Source: Campylorhamphus procurvoides (taxonomy: Eukaryota > Chordata > Aves > Passeriformes > Dendrocolaptidae). From it: 64,000 nucleotides of DNA. Below, piece by piece: positions 39,301-53,087 of the stretch (the first letter of the stretch is position 1; every line of letters starts with the position of its first letter). Location: NCBI GenBank assembly GCA_013396655.1, contig WBMV01006439.1, forward strand, positions 496,001 to 560,000, in the 5' to 3' direction. Made by a program: the position numbers and the translations under genes. The notes beneath the pieces were generated by a model that was not told the DNA's origin, ran no database searches, and saw nothing but the letters and a program-made list of their open reading frames with translations.

Positions 39301-41627
39301 TCTATCCCTGTTCTGAACTTTTATTGATAAAGGCCCTTAAGAAAACAACTGGACAGGTAAAAACTTTCCCCAAAACACACTTTTCCACAAATTTTTGTAC
39401 ATAGTTTTCTCTCTATAGGTCATTTAACCTATTGGAACATCCCACAACCACACATTGCCTAATGATATGCTTTGTTCAGCATATAATTTCTTGTTCTTTT
39501 TAAATCTGCTACCTGAACCAAATTCAGAACTTATCTGAATGTTTAGTTATGTTCCTACATTGTTTCATCTGACCTTAGACTATCCTCTGTGTTATACATT
39601 AATAGTCTGAACAGCTTCAAACATTTATATTATTTGCGACTGTACTTCAGGTACAAAACTAAGTCCAAATGTAATCCAACAGAGCCACAGATCTCCAAAC
39701 GAAACAAACTTCTTTTTAAAGTAAAAGATATTTTCACAATCAATACAGAATATTGAACACACTTTTTTTCTCCCCCCACAAAATTTCTTCTTTAGTAGCC
39801 AGGGGATGATATTTTTTTTATCATAGTTGTACAAATTCTTTGTGATCATCTCCACCCAGTGAAATCTAGCTACTGAAGAAAGAATCTGTTCGGTATGCTC
39901 TTGAACATTTTACAATACTAAATGTCACCAATCCAACTAAATTGTCATTGAGAGGTATCTTTTGAGCATGACAGGACTGTTTTCATTACATGTATTCCAG
40001 GATAATTAGGCTCTCTGCTCTGTTTCATAATCTTTTGTTGTATTACCTCTTCTGTTAGTGATGTCTTGGAAAGATACTTTATATCACTAAGGAGTTCTGT
40101 CCTACAGTATACAGGCTTTTTAGAACAAACCCAATAAAACTGCAGAAAAGGTGATTTCACTACCTTGTAGATATGTAGTATGTTCCATTAAAACTTAGAT
40201 ACCTTTCAGCTGGCACTCCAGTTGCCTACCATGCTTAATAGGCAGAACTAGAATTATGTTCCTCACTCCTAGCTGAGTGTCCTAATAATCCAGTAGAGTC
40301 TGTCTTTCTCTTCTCTTTCTTATGCCCACAGACATGAAGAGAATGGCTCAATTTTAAGAAAAGGAATGAAGAGCCTATTCACACAAGAGATCTGAGAATT
40401 TGTTATGAAGGTGATACACCCTGTGTTTCATCTTGTAAATTTCATCAGATTTCCTTAGATGGACTAAATATCAAGGGAACAGAAGCACTGGTTGTTCCTA
40501 TTATTTCTTGATACTAGTACTATTTCCTGCTTTTCTTTATCTCCTTAAAACTGGGGGTAAGTGTCTAGTTTAAGACTTGATCCTTCTCCGTAAAGGCTAA
40601 CTTTTCTATAAACTGATTTCATAGCTTTCAGCAGGGAACTCCCAATTATGCTGCATGCTCTTTACTAACTCTACAGTTTGGGATACCCTATTGAATTACA
40701 AAAAATAGCAGGGAAAAGAAGTAATCTAATCCACAAAAATGCAAAAATCTTTCTCACACAATCAAGAAAACAAACCAACAACAACGTAATGGAGATGGAC
40801 ATACAGTCTAAGATCAGAAAGCAGGAGTTAGATCAGCTTATCAACAATATTAGACCTGACCCTCACTAAACTAGCCCTCTTTTGCAGATGTGTTTCTCCC
40901 TCCCTTAATCTAAGAAGGAATGTAAATTATTACTTTACTACTATATCAATATATACTGTATCTTTTACACAGTATCTTGTTTTACTAGGAAGGCAGAAAA
41001 CTGGATAGCAATTTTATCATCAAAGACTATCTCAAAATCCCTATAGAATCTAAATAAGGTTACATAGGCAAACAGAAATTACATTCACCAAATTTTCGAG
41101 GGGCCAGCTTTGCAATCTTCAAAAGTTTCTTTTCAGTAATTATCATTCTGTAATAAATTAGTAGACATAACTGAAATCTCAGAGAATTTTGAAAGTAAGT
41201 TATTTCAAACACGAGAAGATAAATAAATTTATTGTGGACTGGTTTAGATGCTCAAAATGCCTGTTATTTATTTGATTTAATTAAAATACAAGTAAAGTTA
41301 CCTTGACGAGCACTACAGAAAAAAGAAACCTCTTTTAATATACTAGTGAGTGGACAGAAATACTGAGGCTAAAAGCTTTACCTGTTAGTAGATCATTCCG
41401 TTATTTTGGATAAAACCAATTTTGTTATTTCTTTTCATGTTCATGATTTAGTCGTGGATTTTGATCCACTACCACTTCTGTTTCTGACATTTACTCTTGC
41501 ATCTTCACTTCTGGCATTCTACATTTGCTTCAAGCCCCTGAAGATTAATTTACATTGTAGCCATGAACATTCCTTTCAAGGAGGATAAGATGCTGCTAAT
41601 GTATTAGACACTGCTAATCTCTCTGCT
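33387..41627. other. Non-coding stretch, no gene recognised
   Basis: Mostly unique AT-rich sequence. Two patches with somewhat higher GC lie at about 36430-36900 and 37500-37770. Open frames there (36914-37195, 37531-37746) show no domain and no convincing pair of splice sites. A weak CR1-like similarity at about 35300-35650 is too degraded to call. No RNA gene was seen. Confidence 0.66.
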
Positions 41628-41915
41628 GACCAGGGATAGGACTCAAGGGAATGGCTTGAACCTGTGTTTGGGGTGGGGGTGGGGATGGGAGTGGTAGTTA
41701 GACATTTGGAAAGAGTTCTTCACCCAAGAGGGTGACTGAGAACTAGAAGAGGGAAGTGGTCACAGCACTAAGGCTGCCAGAATTCAAGAAGCATTTGGAC
41801 AACATTCTCAGGCATATGGTGTGATTCCTGGGGTGGTCCTGTATAGGGGCAGAAGTTCAGTTTCAATGATCCTTGAGAGTGCCTTCCAACTCAGGTTATT
41901 CTATGATTCTATGAA
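41628..41915 (+). mobile_element. CR1 LINE 3' end, second subfamily
   Basis: A roughly 290-bp 3' end of a CR1. It begins near GACCAGGGATAGGACTCAAG and continues through TTAGACATTTGGAAAGAG, TTCTTCACCCAAGAGGGTGA, TTCAAGAAGCATTTGGACAA, GGGGTGGTCCTGTATAGGGG and CAATGATCCTTGAGAGTGCC. It ends TTCCAACTCAGGTTATTC followed by TATGATTCTATGAAT. The TCCTTG and CTCAGG wording near the end, and the CATTTGGA block, differ from the copies at 13.7 and 22.8 kb, so this is another CR1 lineage. The G-rich stretch at 41666-41695 is probably a local expansion inside it. The left boundary is approximate. Confidence 0.92.
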
Positions 41916-44587
41916 TAAGTTATCCATACCATCCCTCACCAGACTAGAATAGCATGAATCAGCTAGAAAATTAGTATACATGCACAAACTGCTATCTAGA
42001 CAAGGAATTAGAATCTGGAAGACATGTTTTTTTTCTTTCTGGGCATTAAAAAGGTATGGCCTCTGTTTCTCTCTTCCCCTCACTGCTGCTTGCCCAGAGG
42101 AGAAATAGTCATATGTGAGAATTCAAAGTGCAATGCAAAAATCCTGAGGTACATTAATTTTAAAACCGTGAGTGTTTGAAAATGAGTGATTACTAACAAG
42201 ATGATATTTCCAAAACATTTTTGCCTTTTATACATCTGTTGCCTGAAAAGCCTGTTCATCAATATGGAGAGATTGAGCAAACTACAATCTGTGTATGCAA
42301 GCTCAGTTTCATAATGGTGTAGCATATCTTGATTAAGAGTTTGCACTAATGGAGATAAGTGTCAAAACATAGCTTGCTGACTTTGTAAAGTCCTTCATTT
42401 CTTGAAAGGGCTTTTCAGTACAAAACCTTAATTGTTCAAAACAGATATTCACCTCTTTAATGCACTATTGGTTGCATTTTATTTTGATTATTTGATTTTA
42501 ATCACACATGATGCACAATCAGACCAAACAGATCATTTAATCTTTGATAACCTCTAGAAATAACTCCTACACTACACAAGGAAAAACTAATTTACAGGAG
42601 TATCTTGTACATTCTCTCAGTGTTCACTCTTTCCCTGGAGGTGCTAGCAATGAGTCTCAGTTTGCTGAGACAAAGTCTCTTTATAGTACTCTTGATTATT
42701 TACAAATCCCTACACAATCATGATCCATTTTATTTTTGCAGCTGTTATCACCTATTGTCAGTGATGATACACTCAATTCTGAAGACTGCTAGTCTGTGGA
42801 TAATCGTGAAAAGTAATCTAAGATCAGCAGGTGCCTGGATTTTAGTTTCTGGGTTTTTTCTTCCATGATTTAGGACCTTTAAGGTTATTTCTCTGTTTGG
42901 CATGAATCATAAATAATACTTTTTATTGTTAAAAGATTTTAAAATTCCAACCAACACATGTTTCTTTCTGTTAAATTTTCTTAAAAAAAAAGTTAAAAAA
43001 AGGCTATTTCAGGGTTTAAGAATAGTCACTAGGTTAATTAGGTTTTTGTTCCTTAAGTGCTTTTATATACATATGAAATATAAACAAAGACTTTAATGGA
43101 AAAAATGCATGTTTTAAGCAGTTGTTTACATTATTTAGAACCTAAGACAGAAATGTTTCATAAAATGTGTAAAGTCAAAAACCACTTCTCTGTGCTCATA
43201 CCTGCTAATAATTAGGAAAATTATTTACTAATGACTTTATAGTAATTCATATCTGCCATACACTTTCATGAAGCTTAAGCACTGGCTGAAATTTCTAAAT
43301 GGAACAATAACCAAATATAATATAAGCAATATGAACTCAGACTATTCATTCCTATAGAAAACTTTGAACATGCCCATGTTATCTAAAATTAAACAGAACA
43401 GATTTGTTATCAACACTGAAAAATACCATAAAGGAGTTATCTCAGATTAAAAGAAAATAAAGAACAAATATAACTTTAAGTTGAACATGAACACTTCAAG
43501 TATCAGCAAGAAGTATCCATCCACAGTAGCAACATTTGATGAGTGGCCATTCTTTAAGACAAAATAAAAGATCTCAATGTTAGAATTAACCTGATGACTT
43601 TTCCTTGTGAGTGAGGAAGGTTTTATTTAAGTACTGATGCTGCTAATGTCCTACTAAATAAGCAATTATAGTACGGGAAGAGTATTTGACAGGAGAAAAA
43701 TAAATGCTTAGACTATATTATGAAAATTTTTCCAAAGACATAAGTTGTTAAGGATCTAAACTTCATGAGCTCATCTGGGACAGTGGACTATATGTTGCAG
43801 TATATATGCGGTATTCAGATATGAAATAATGCCATTATCCAGAAATCCTCAATATCCACAGACATTGGGAGTTCATAATAGCTTTTTTTGTGTAGCACCA
43901 CTATTCCAACCACACAGTTAAATGCTGATAACACCAATCTAGCTCTAGAGTCAACTCCTTAACAGCAGATGCAGAAGTGTATTTGCATGCAGTCCCTGTA
44001 TTACAGTAATAAAAGCACTATTAAAAATTCTGATATGGGAGTATTTTTACTGTCTTTTCAGATTCACACTATTATTCATCATACATATATAAAACTCTGT
44101 TGAGACAAAATATCTCACACTGACCTTTTCAGCCATCAGGACGCTTGCAGGGAGCGTGGGTAGAGCCCTTCCCAAGTCTTCATTCACAAAACCCAGCCAT
44201 GATGATGATGAGAAAAAATGTTATTCAGAGGGTTATTGGGTAAAATCTAGAACTCTGAAGATTTTGTGCAGTCAAATTAATGTCTACGAGACATCTGTAT
44301 TTTTTGTTTTCTCCTTTGATTTTCCCTTTTTTCCTTCTTACAGCCAAAAGTTTTATGACCTATAGTTATTCTGTTAATTATAGTTTTGCAACTTCAGTAG
44401 CTGTTCCTGCAGGTAGAAACTGAAGATTTATTTATAGTTATCCTGCAGCATGAAAACACCTACCTTGTATGTTATGATCCAAACTGTGTAGCAATCTGGG
44501 ATTTCATTTTCATACTGTTGTAAAATTTGAAAACTTTAGCAAAGTCATTGATGTTTGGGTTTTTTTCCAAAAGAGTTCGTTTATGAT

Positions 44588-44649
44588 TTGGGGTGTTTTT
44601 TTCGTTCATTCTTGGGTTTTGTTTTTTTGGTGTGTTTTGTTTTTTTTTT
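44588..44649. repeat. G/T-rich low-complexity tract
   Basis: T runs with GGGG, GGG and GTGTG interruptions, ending in about ten T before CACTGTGGG. The open frame across it (44593-44916) begins with a Phe/Gly/Cys-rich artefact. Confidence 0.82.
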
Positions 44650-47600
44650 CACTGTGGGATCTCTTTCCAAGGTAAAAATTGGAGTATGAATTTTGTTAAC
44701 AAAAGCAAACTAGGGACTGATTTGATTTCATGCTTAGAAACTTTTTTCATAAAAGAAGCCTTGCATAACAGTTTGAAAAATGAAATGTTTCTAAGGATAC
44801 TCCTTTTTTGGATGAATCATGTGTTTATGACTTTCCCTGAGTATCTTTATTCATGGTTCCCTACTGCCTTTTATCACCTCATCAATAGTCATCTCTTGTA
44901 CAGTGTCATTGCATGAGCGTAGCCACACCAGAGATGAACGATGGATTTTCTCTGGCATTTATTCTATTTTTGCTTCCACAGGCCTTCCTGGGTCCTTGAT
45001 GAGTTATCATAGTCTCGTTTCTTATTTTTCTGGACAACTAGTAGTTTGGCAATATTTTGCTCTTCTGAGTCCCAAACTTCTCTCTTAAGACATACAGAAA
45101 ACAAATTATTCACTTTTCCTATACAAAGTAATGCCACAGACATTCCCAAGTTCAAAAGAAATCTATAAAACTGTATTTTATTTTTGGGCTAAACTGTCTA
45201 CTGAAATTCTTCCAGATTCTGTTCTTGATCTTGTTCCCTCTGGTATTCACGATGTCTGTTTCCTACTGCTTAGTCCCAGGACGCCTATAATCACTGCCAG
45301 CAGCAAGCACTACAGAGGAACCCTTTGTATCTATCATCTACTTTAGATCCCAACTCCAGGGCTTTAAATGATGAAAGCATCTTCTGACCTTACCTTATTT
45401 TTCTTACTGAATCCTGTGCATTCTTCTTACTTTGCTCTATTCCAGAAACTTTTGAATGACCTCAAGTATGTGCAGCAGCTCCTAGCATCCATATAATCTC
45501 CCTCCCTATTTTTCTACAGTTTGTGTAAAATATTTCTGGCCAACTTACCTCAGCATGCAGTAAAATTGTGTTTGTTTGGATTTGAAGCATGTGGTACACA
45601 ATAAATGTCAGAAAAAAATGTCTTTTACCAGGATTTAAAATATCAATACAGTCATGTTCCTTTCCAGAATGTTTAATTGAATGACTTTCAGACATCTGAA
45701 AACCAGGAAACAAGGAATTGATGCATTTGTGAATATCAAGAAAAAGAATGAAGTATTGACTCTACTCTTCCTCCTCTGTTGGCAAAAATCCACATACATT
45801 TCAATTGGATTCACTGTGCTAAGTGCAGTGATATTGAATGGTGAAGAATTAGTTGGAGAAGCTTAGCAGTTTAAGGAGACCCAGGTCTGAGCCTCTACTG
45901 GGTTTATTCAAGGAAAGAGATAGGTATGTGTGTCTTAATCCAATATCAGTTCAGAAAAATTCAAGCCACCTCTTGTCATAGATTTTTCAGTGCTGTGAGA
46001 GTGAAAATCCAGAAGAAAAAAAAAATCAACCTGATTTATGGAAACAAAAAAAAAGGGATTGTAAAACATTGCATATTTCTTCCTAGCTGTAAACCCACAT
46101 GGGTATACCTTCAACTCATAGTAGTTAATTTAGCCATACCTTTACCTTTGAAAAGGTAAAAAAAGGTGTTAGATATCATTGTTTCCTCTGAAATGTGACC
46201 TTGTTGGCAAAGACTAAGTGTGAGTCTGTATATTGTGGACTTTTAAGGACACTGCTCAAACAACTTCCTGTCCTATGATTCCGAATTTTCTAATTTTAAA
46301 TTGTTACATTTCACTGACCCTAATCCTTAGATAGGGCACAAACCCATGGGCAACCTTAATTCAAATTTAATAAAACATTTCCTTTTGTCATCAAATGTGT
46401 GCACTGAATTAAAAGAGCAATGTCTTTTTAAAAGACAAACGTGGCACTGATTGCATAATAATTGAAGTTGTACCTGCATATAAATGCATCTGCAACAGAA
46501 ATGTTGTTAGGCAACCGTTGGCAACCTTCCCATCATTTAGATGAAGCTTTCCATGAGGAAATCTCACTCCAGCTTTACAATGGAAATATATTATTTTAAC
46601 TTTATGAAGAAAGAAGATGGGACAGAGAGCTGTAAAAATGTATAAGCAGAACTGTGAGTAGATTTCAAATTTCTAGTCATTGCCCAACACTATTTTTTTA
46701 TAAATTTCATAATAACTTATGCTCATCTTTCTATTACATCTGGATACTTACAAGATACTCATAGATAGTAATGAAAAATTTGGAGAGTAGTATATGAAGG
46801 GGTGTGTCACAGAAATCAGCTTTACTGCTTTACTGTTGTGGCATAGATTATATAGACATTTGTTAATAGATTCAGGAAAAATATTCAACAGAATAAACTT
46901 ACAATATATAACCTCTACCCAGATTCCCAAGTAATACTAACCTATCTTTTGTACTAAGAAAATCAGATGGAAAAAACATGGGACTCCACAGTTTAATCAA
47001 AAGAGAAGACTCCACTTGTAGAATGTTCTTTTTGCTTGAAGTCAAGGGGTCTTTCATACAGATATCAGAACAGAACTGAGAAGTATTTTACAATCTCATC
47101 ATCTGGATCATCTGTCTCAGAGTCAGCTTTTATCTTTGTTTGTGTCAGCAGTCAGTGTTTAATTTTTAAGGTATTGCAAGTACCTTTTTTGCATAAGCAA
47201 AAATCTCAAAAAATAGACAAAAAAAACTATCTGAGACCCTTGTAGAACAGTGTTTTCCTGATTTGTGGACCTCAGTGCTATTATGTCTCCACCTGAATTT
47301 TTTGGTCAAAATACAACTGCATATAACATGTGAAACCTTGTACTTCGATGGCAGATGTATTGATGTGTAAGCAGAAAGTACAATGGTCTGAGAAAAGAGA
47401 TTTATTAGTATGGGTTGAACAATGCTCAGATAAGCAAGTAACAAAACTAGGTCTTTCAGAACATACTTGTCTATCCCTGCATGATATTGCATCATACATA
47501 TAAATCTATTAAAATCAGGGGAGAAAGCATCTTTATGGAGGCTTTATGGAATATTTCCAGTGGAGTTAGAAAATAGGCCATCAGTCATGTCTGAACACAT

Positions 47601-49416
47601 TTAGTTGTTTAAAAAAAAATATTAAGTTTCTCCCCAAATATCAGGTGAGTTATGCCTCTAGTGATTAAACTAAGTAAACCACCCAGGGGAAAAATATAAA
47701 AATAGGCTTGGCAAATATCCTTGTTTTATTCATGATACTTCTATTGTCCGCCATCTGGGTTTTTTCATACAGGTGTAGGAAAAAAAGTGAGGTACAAGAA
47801 CTGCAAGTGATTAACAAGTTGTAGATAGTGCAAGAGTGGAGTGATAAGTAAGTTTCCTGCTGTCAAAGGATCTGACCTGACAAAACCCCAAAGCTTCTAT
47901 CACTCTTGCCACCCAAATCCACATTTAACCTTTGGCCAGTCCCTCTTGCATTCCTGTCTTGTCATCCCACTCTATTGTACTGTGTTGGTCTGGCATGATC
48001 GCTACTGACTTAGGCAGTTACAGACTAGATTTTCTAAAACGATTCCAGTAGGTTTGCTATTTTGCAATGTATACATGGCTCTTCCTGGGCCATCAAAGAG
48101 TCAATATCTTTATAATTCCTTTTTTCTTTTTCAAAACTCAGTCTCTGCAAAAAATATCAAAAGTCTTCTTATAGATGGGAAGTTTCATGGAAGCATCACT
48201 GAAAATTAGTGAAAGATATGCAAAACCTTTTAATTACAGTTAACTTCCTATCTAGTGTAGTTTTTTTCTTTATTAAAGCAACTTCTAAATGTCCAGCCTA
48301 ATAGATTCATTGTAAATTTATAATAATTTGATCTTATGCTAACACTATCCTTTAAGATTAATACTTAATACCATTTTTTTAGCTTTTATTCTTTCGTTAC
48401 CTTTTTAAACAGCAAAAATATTTTTTCACAGCTATCCTTTAGCTCTTGTAATATCTGTTGTTAATACTGACACTTATTCTCCACCCATTCTAGTAATTTT
48501 CACATCCACACAACTCAGCTGTCTTGATCATCTAATGCAGAAACTTGCTACTTAAAGTTTTACCAGTGTCTTTAACGCTCCCTGCCTCTACAGTAAAGAT
48601 CTCCTCTAGATATCATCTATAAACCCACCTGTTTTTCCTTCAGATACTGAATCTAATTAAGTCCCTGTAGTCTTCAGTACTGTCAACAGGAGACCCACAC
48701 TTAATCTCACAGAAAGCCTTGAAATCCTCAACTGAAACACAGGCATTTTGTTATTCTGAACCTGGTTACCCAGTATGGAATTTAAATAAGATGGTATATC
48801 AAAATATGTTACACTATGATATCTAGATGGAAAAGTTTTGTGGAGCTTTCCTGAGCTCTAATATCTTTCATGTACTTTACAAGGACGCTGCAATAATCCA
48901 GTGGGAAACTCAATGTTGAACTGTATTATATACTTTTGCCTGAGGACAGAAATCAAGAACAAAAAAAGGAATGGAAGGATTCATTCTATGTCAAACTCTC
49001 GATATAATTCTTAATTATAAAAATGCATAGAACACAAGATGGCATAAAATACTTTGTTACTTGAAGGATGCCTGAGTGTTCAGTTATTAGACATAACAAT
49101 AATAACCACAACAGAAATAACAATAATTTAACAAAAATTATTTCAACAAAAAGATTCTAAATGTGTTTGTCTTTTATATCCTATGGAACCCAGTGATATT
49201 GTCAACAGCTGATATTGCCTTTATTGCAAAGAGAATTTTAGGGGAACATGATATGTGCTAGCTGTGACTGCTAACCAGCTTAATTTCTTACTGCTCACCT
49301 AGGAAACTCATGATGGAAACAGACACTCTGACACCACTAGGTCATGTGGTGCCTGTGCAGAAATCTTCTTTAGCATTACAGTTTCCCTTTCTATTGCTAA
49401 GAAATTTCTAAGTGGA

Positions 49417-49471
49417 AGAAAACCCAACAAACAGCCAACTCAACAAAAGAAAAGCAAAGCCACAAAACAAA
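49417..49471. repeat. A/C-rich tract, weak
   Basis: AACCCAACAAAC, CAACTCAACAAAAG and CCACAAAACAAAGC units. It is less pure than the other A/C tracts of the window. Confidence 0.6.
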
Positions 49472-49765
49472 GCTTCATATTCTAAAACATGTTTCTCTGG
49501 AGCCACATTTTTTTCTCTGTACTTACACTGTTAATACAGTATATGGAGTTCTGTCAAAGAATACAGCTTTATCAGCATTAAATTGACAATATTACAACCC
49601 CTTCCACTCACCAGAGAAAGAGGATGCTACAAGTCGAAATGTCTTCCAACTACCCCAGGCCATCTCAATGGAAAACTATTTCATATTTTCCTTGTAAAAT
49701 ATTTATTCAACTACATAAACATTCAAGGTTTGTCCTGTCAAATGCAATGTTTTCCTAAGGGGGGG

Positions 49766-49767
49766 NN
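49766..49767. other. Two unresolved bases (nn)
   Basis: These are the only ambiguous bases in the window. They follow a run of G and precede a short GC-rich patch (TGATGCGGTGGTGCGGTAGG) that is unlike its AT-rich surroundings, then a run of A. This most likely marks a base-calling or consensus problem in a hard-to-read homopolymer. Confidence 0.95.
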
Positions 49768-50502
49768 TGATGCGGTGGTGCGGTAGGGGTGAGAAAAAAA
49801 ACCGAACATTTTTAGACCATTTAGAAGTATTTCTCCATAACAGCATATAGACAAAAATCTCATTTGCTGTGAAATTTCTCAGTTCCATGTAATCTCTGTA
49901 ATAGTATGGCATTCACCATCTAAAACCACAAATCAGAGAATGACTTCCATCATGGCAGAAGGCTCAATCTTCTATGAGGCAAAATTTATCCTCTGAGAGG
50001 ATATACATGCAAGCTTAAAGTGGCTGACTGTCTGGTTGGTTTACAGAAATTTTGCTCATCTGCAGTAACTGCTCTAAAATAACATTGATGTCTAATCACT
50101 ACAGCTTGATTCTCTTACTCAGTCAAGCATATACTTCCTAGAGTCTCATGTGTGGAAACAACATAAGGATTTCCTTTCTCTTTTACTTCTATAGTTCTCC
50201 TTTGATCTGCTTCTGAGCTGTACACACAGTGATTCCAGGGTTACCTAAAACATACTGCATTCATTTCTTTGACAGCATTTTCACAGAAAAGTAAGATTCT
50301 GAAAGATTGAAGAAGTATATAAAGACACCTTGTAGCATCTTGTCACTCTAGCAATATTTGAAATGTTAATTTTTTCACTGTAAAGGAATGTTATTATAAT
50401 CATCATAGTTTCCATATTGAGTCTTTTTTGATGCAACAAGAATTGCTTGCTCTGTTTGCAGCAGTTATATGGTTTCATAATTCAAATTGACAGATTCAAA
50501 GC

Positions 50503-50562
50503 TATATAAAAATATATATGAATATATGTATGCTTATATATGTATTAATGTGTGTATGTGAG
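50503..50562. repeat. AT/TG alternating low-complexity patch
   Basis: Irregular ATATAT, ATATGTATG and TGTGTGTATGTG units. It is a decayed purine-pyrimidine alternating microsatellite. Confidence 0.75.
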
Positions 50563-52249
50563 TAACAGAAAAAAACCCACTGCAATGTAAAAACAAGGAA
50601 ATACTTGTAAATAACATTCTGGTTGAATATTTCTAGGGAAAAATGAAAAAGCGTCACTTGGAATAGAAATAGATCTTCTTATAATATAAACTATTTATTC
50701 ATAGAAATGTCATAATAACCATAACAGTAATACCAGCATGCTAAGAGTAAATTATATTTAGGAGCAAGTCCGACCTCACAGACTCATTTTTCGCTTTCAA
50801 TTTTCCTAATAATAGTTTTTCAGAAGAACAGAAGAAAAATTGTTGAATTGATATTGCATTTTATCAAAAGCTAGCGAACCAAATATTTCTAAGACAGCTG
50901 TTATTTCTTATTGAGATTACCTGTGTGTCCAATTTTGGAAATATGTGGCAGAATCAAAGGTTTTCAATGCAGGCACTGTTCCTTTGGCACATACATGCAC
51001 ACAGGCATGGGGGGACACACACAAAGATGAGAGACAGAGCTCTGGACTACATGTCCTTCAGTATAATTGGCTGTTTAACTCAAGACTAGAGCTGTAAGTT
51101 TCCCTTCTGAAGAGATGTATTGCAAACTATGCTTCTCCCTTGCCTGTCTTTTTCCTTGGAAGCAGAAGACAATACTTATGAACTAGCTTCTGTTCATGGC
51201 CATGCTTGTGAAGCACATGTATTTCATTATGTTGGAGATGAAATAATCTTTCAAGGATGGAAAGAAGTTATTAGAATTCAATTTGTAAGGATAATTGTCT
51301 GTTCAACACAGGACTCAGGAGGAAACTTTTGTTTTGTTTTTTTTAAAGGGGATATTAGGCTAATTTGCATACTAGGAAGTTGAAGAATGGTGACCAAGCA
51401 CAGTTCACATGATTGTGAAAAGGTTTAAGCAGCCTTAACTTATAAGATGAGGAAACACAGCATAAGCTATGCGATCCTTCATTTTATATTCGGTACAAAT
51501 CTTGCTTTATCTTGGTTGGCCCAATCTAATGAAATCTTATAGATTTTTCTTAGTAAGTTATGTGCCAACTCTCAGTTAATTTGTTCTAACCAGAACTAAA
51601 CTACTACCTTCTCCTCAACCATTTACCATATTTTTCAGTATTCAATAACACATTGTACATTTGTAAGATACGTAGGTTACTTTTCCATATTTTCAGCATG
51701 ATTTTAGCTACCTCCAGTCACATTATGGCCTCTTGACAAAGTATTGAACTTTGTGAGATTGTGGAGAGTAAGCCTGAAAGAGATCATATAGATCAAAGAA
51801 CAAGTTTGATATTAATTGAAAATGTAGAGAGTTTTCTGAACTCACAGACCTTTGTACATGCCAGGTGATTTTCTTAAGCATTAGTATCTCCATGCAGACA
51901 CCTCTCTTCATATAAATGACTAAATATCCTTGGTTGAGACACAGAAACTATTCTGAAACTACAGTTCTCTCCTATGGACAATCCTTTTAAGGCTGAAATC
52001 TATTCTTCAGTTATTACCTACATATATGTATGTGGAAGATTATTTTCAAGAGACATGGAGATAGACCTTTCTGATTGTACAGTTGACTCATGTTTCGAGA
52101 GAAAAGACAGTAAGGTTTAAAAAATATTAGTAAATGGGGCAAGAATAGGTCTCATTTTGGAAAAGAAAAAGAATTTCATGAGGCAAAATCTGGAACGTAA
52201 GCCATTTTGAATTATTTTTGATTGATTAACACCAAAGGGACAGATATAG

Positions 52250-52477
52250 GGCTTGATTGTTTGAATGTTTTGTTTATGGTGTTGTTGGTTGTTATGTTCT
52301 GTTTTATATATATATATAAGTAAAGAACTGTTATTCCCCTTTTCTACATTTTGTGCCTGAAGTCTTTTAATTTCAAAATAATGATAACAACTTGGAGAGA
52401 GGAGTTTTCTTTCTTTCTACCCCAGGAATGCTCCCACCCCCCTTAGCAGACATTTTCTCTTGTTAAACTGAGGCACA
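52250..52477. mobile_element. Probable decayed LTR fragment of an avian endogenous retrovirus
   Basis: The block TATATATATATAAGTAAAGA, then ACTGTTATTCCCC, CCTGAAGTC, TTTTAATTTCAAAATAATGA, GGAGAGAGGAG and CCTTAGCAGACATTTTCTC follows the order of a common avian LTR as I remember it. That repeat reads, in order, AAAGAACTGTTATTCC, GCCTGA...CTTAATTTCAAAAT, GGAGGGAGG and CCTTAGCAGACACCTG. The edge near 52477 (AGGCACA, or TGTGCCT on the other strand) could be an LTR terminus. I cannot fix the strand or family, and the other end is lost. There is no coding sequence. Confidence 0.55.
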
Positions 52478-53087
52478 CTGTACTAATAATATCACAAGAA
52501 AAAGTTGCAAAAATACTAATAGCATGCTGTAATAACCTCAACACAAGGAAGTCCAGAAAAGAACAATATTAAATAGGGCAGGCTTCTACTGACAAAATTT
52601 ACAACCAAATTTACTGTGGAAGGCATTTTGTCTCATTAGAAAGTAAAAGTGCAAGACATTTGTTAAGATGAAAGATACTGTTTCTTACTTAATAAAACCC
52701 AAATATAATAGTTGCCATAACAAAAGGGACATTCCAAGAGCAAAATTACCACATACTTCATATTTCTAATTCTAACACAAACATAACTTCTCTTCTATAA
52801 ACTACAAATCACTGTGCATTTTCCACAGTGCAGGCTAGATATAGATAATAATAATAATGCCTTGGAATAAAATAACTTTTACATTCACTGCTCAAGAATA
52901 AAAAGGATAACATTCATTAAATCTACTGAATAGTCTTCCATATCTAAATCTGAATTCAGTCCTGGTACTTTGATTTTCCTTCCTTAACATGAGACTGTTT
53001 TCACTGGACATGATCAAACTCCTGCCTCTTTTAGTTGGAATTGTCCTACTAAAAGTAGATGGTTCAGGTTTGCAACTTTACTGTCTT

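Larger units (their letters stand above)
41916..52249. other. Non-coding stretch, no gene recognised
   Basis: Unique AT-rich sequence. It contains a G/T tract at 44.59 kb, an A/C tract at 49.42 kb, unresolved bases at 49766-49767 and an AT-rich TA/TG alternating patch at 50.5 kb. I found no exon, RNA gene or nameable transposable element. Confidence 0.67.

Noticed and set aside
46141..46160. Short palindrome TTTACCTTT/AAAGGTAAA, with another at 46421-46437
   Set aside because: Arms of 8-9 nt with 1-2 nt centres are expected by chance in AT-rich DNA of this length.
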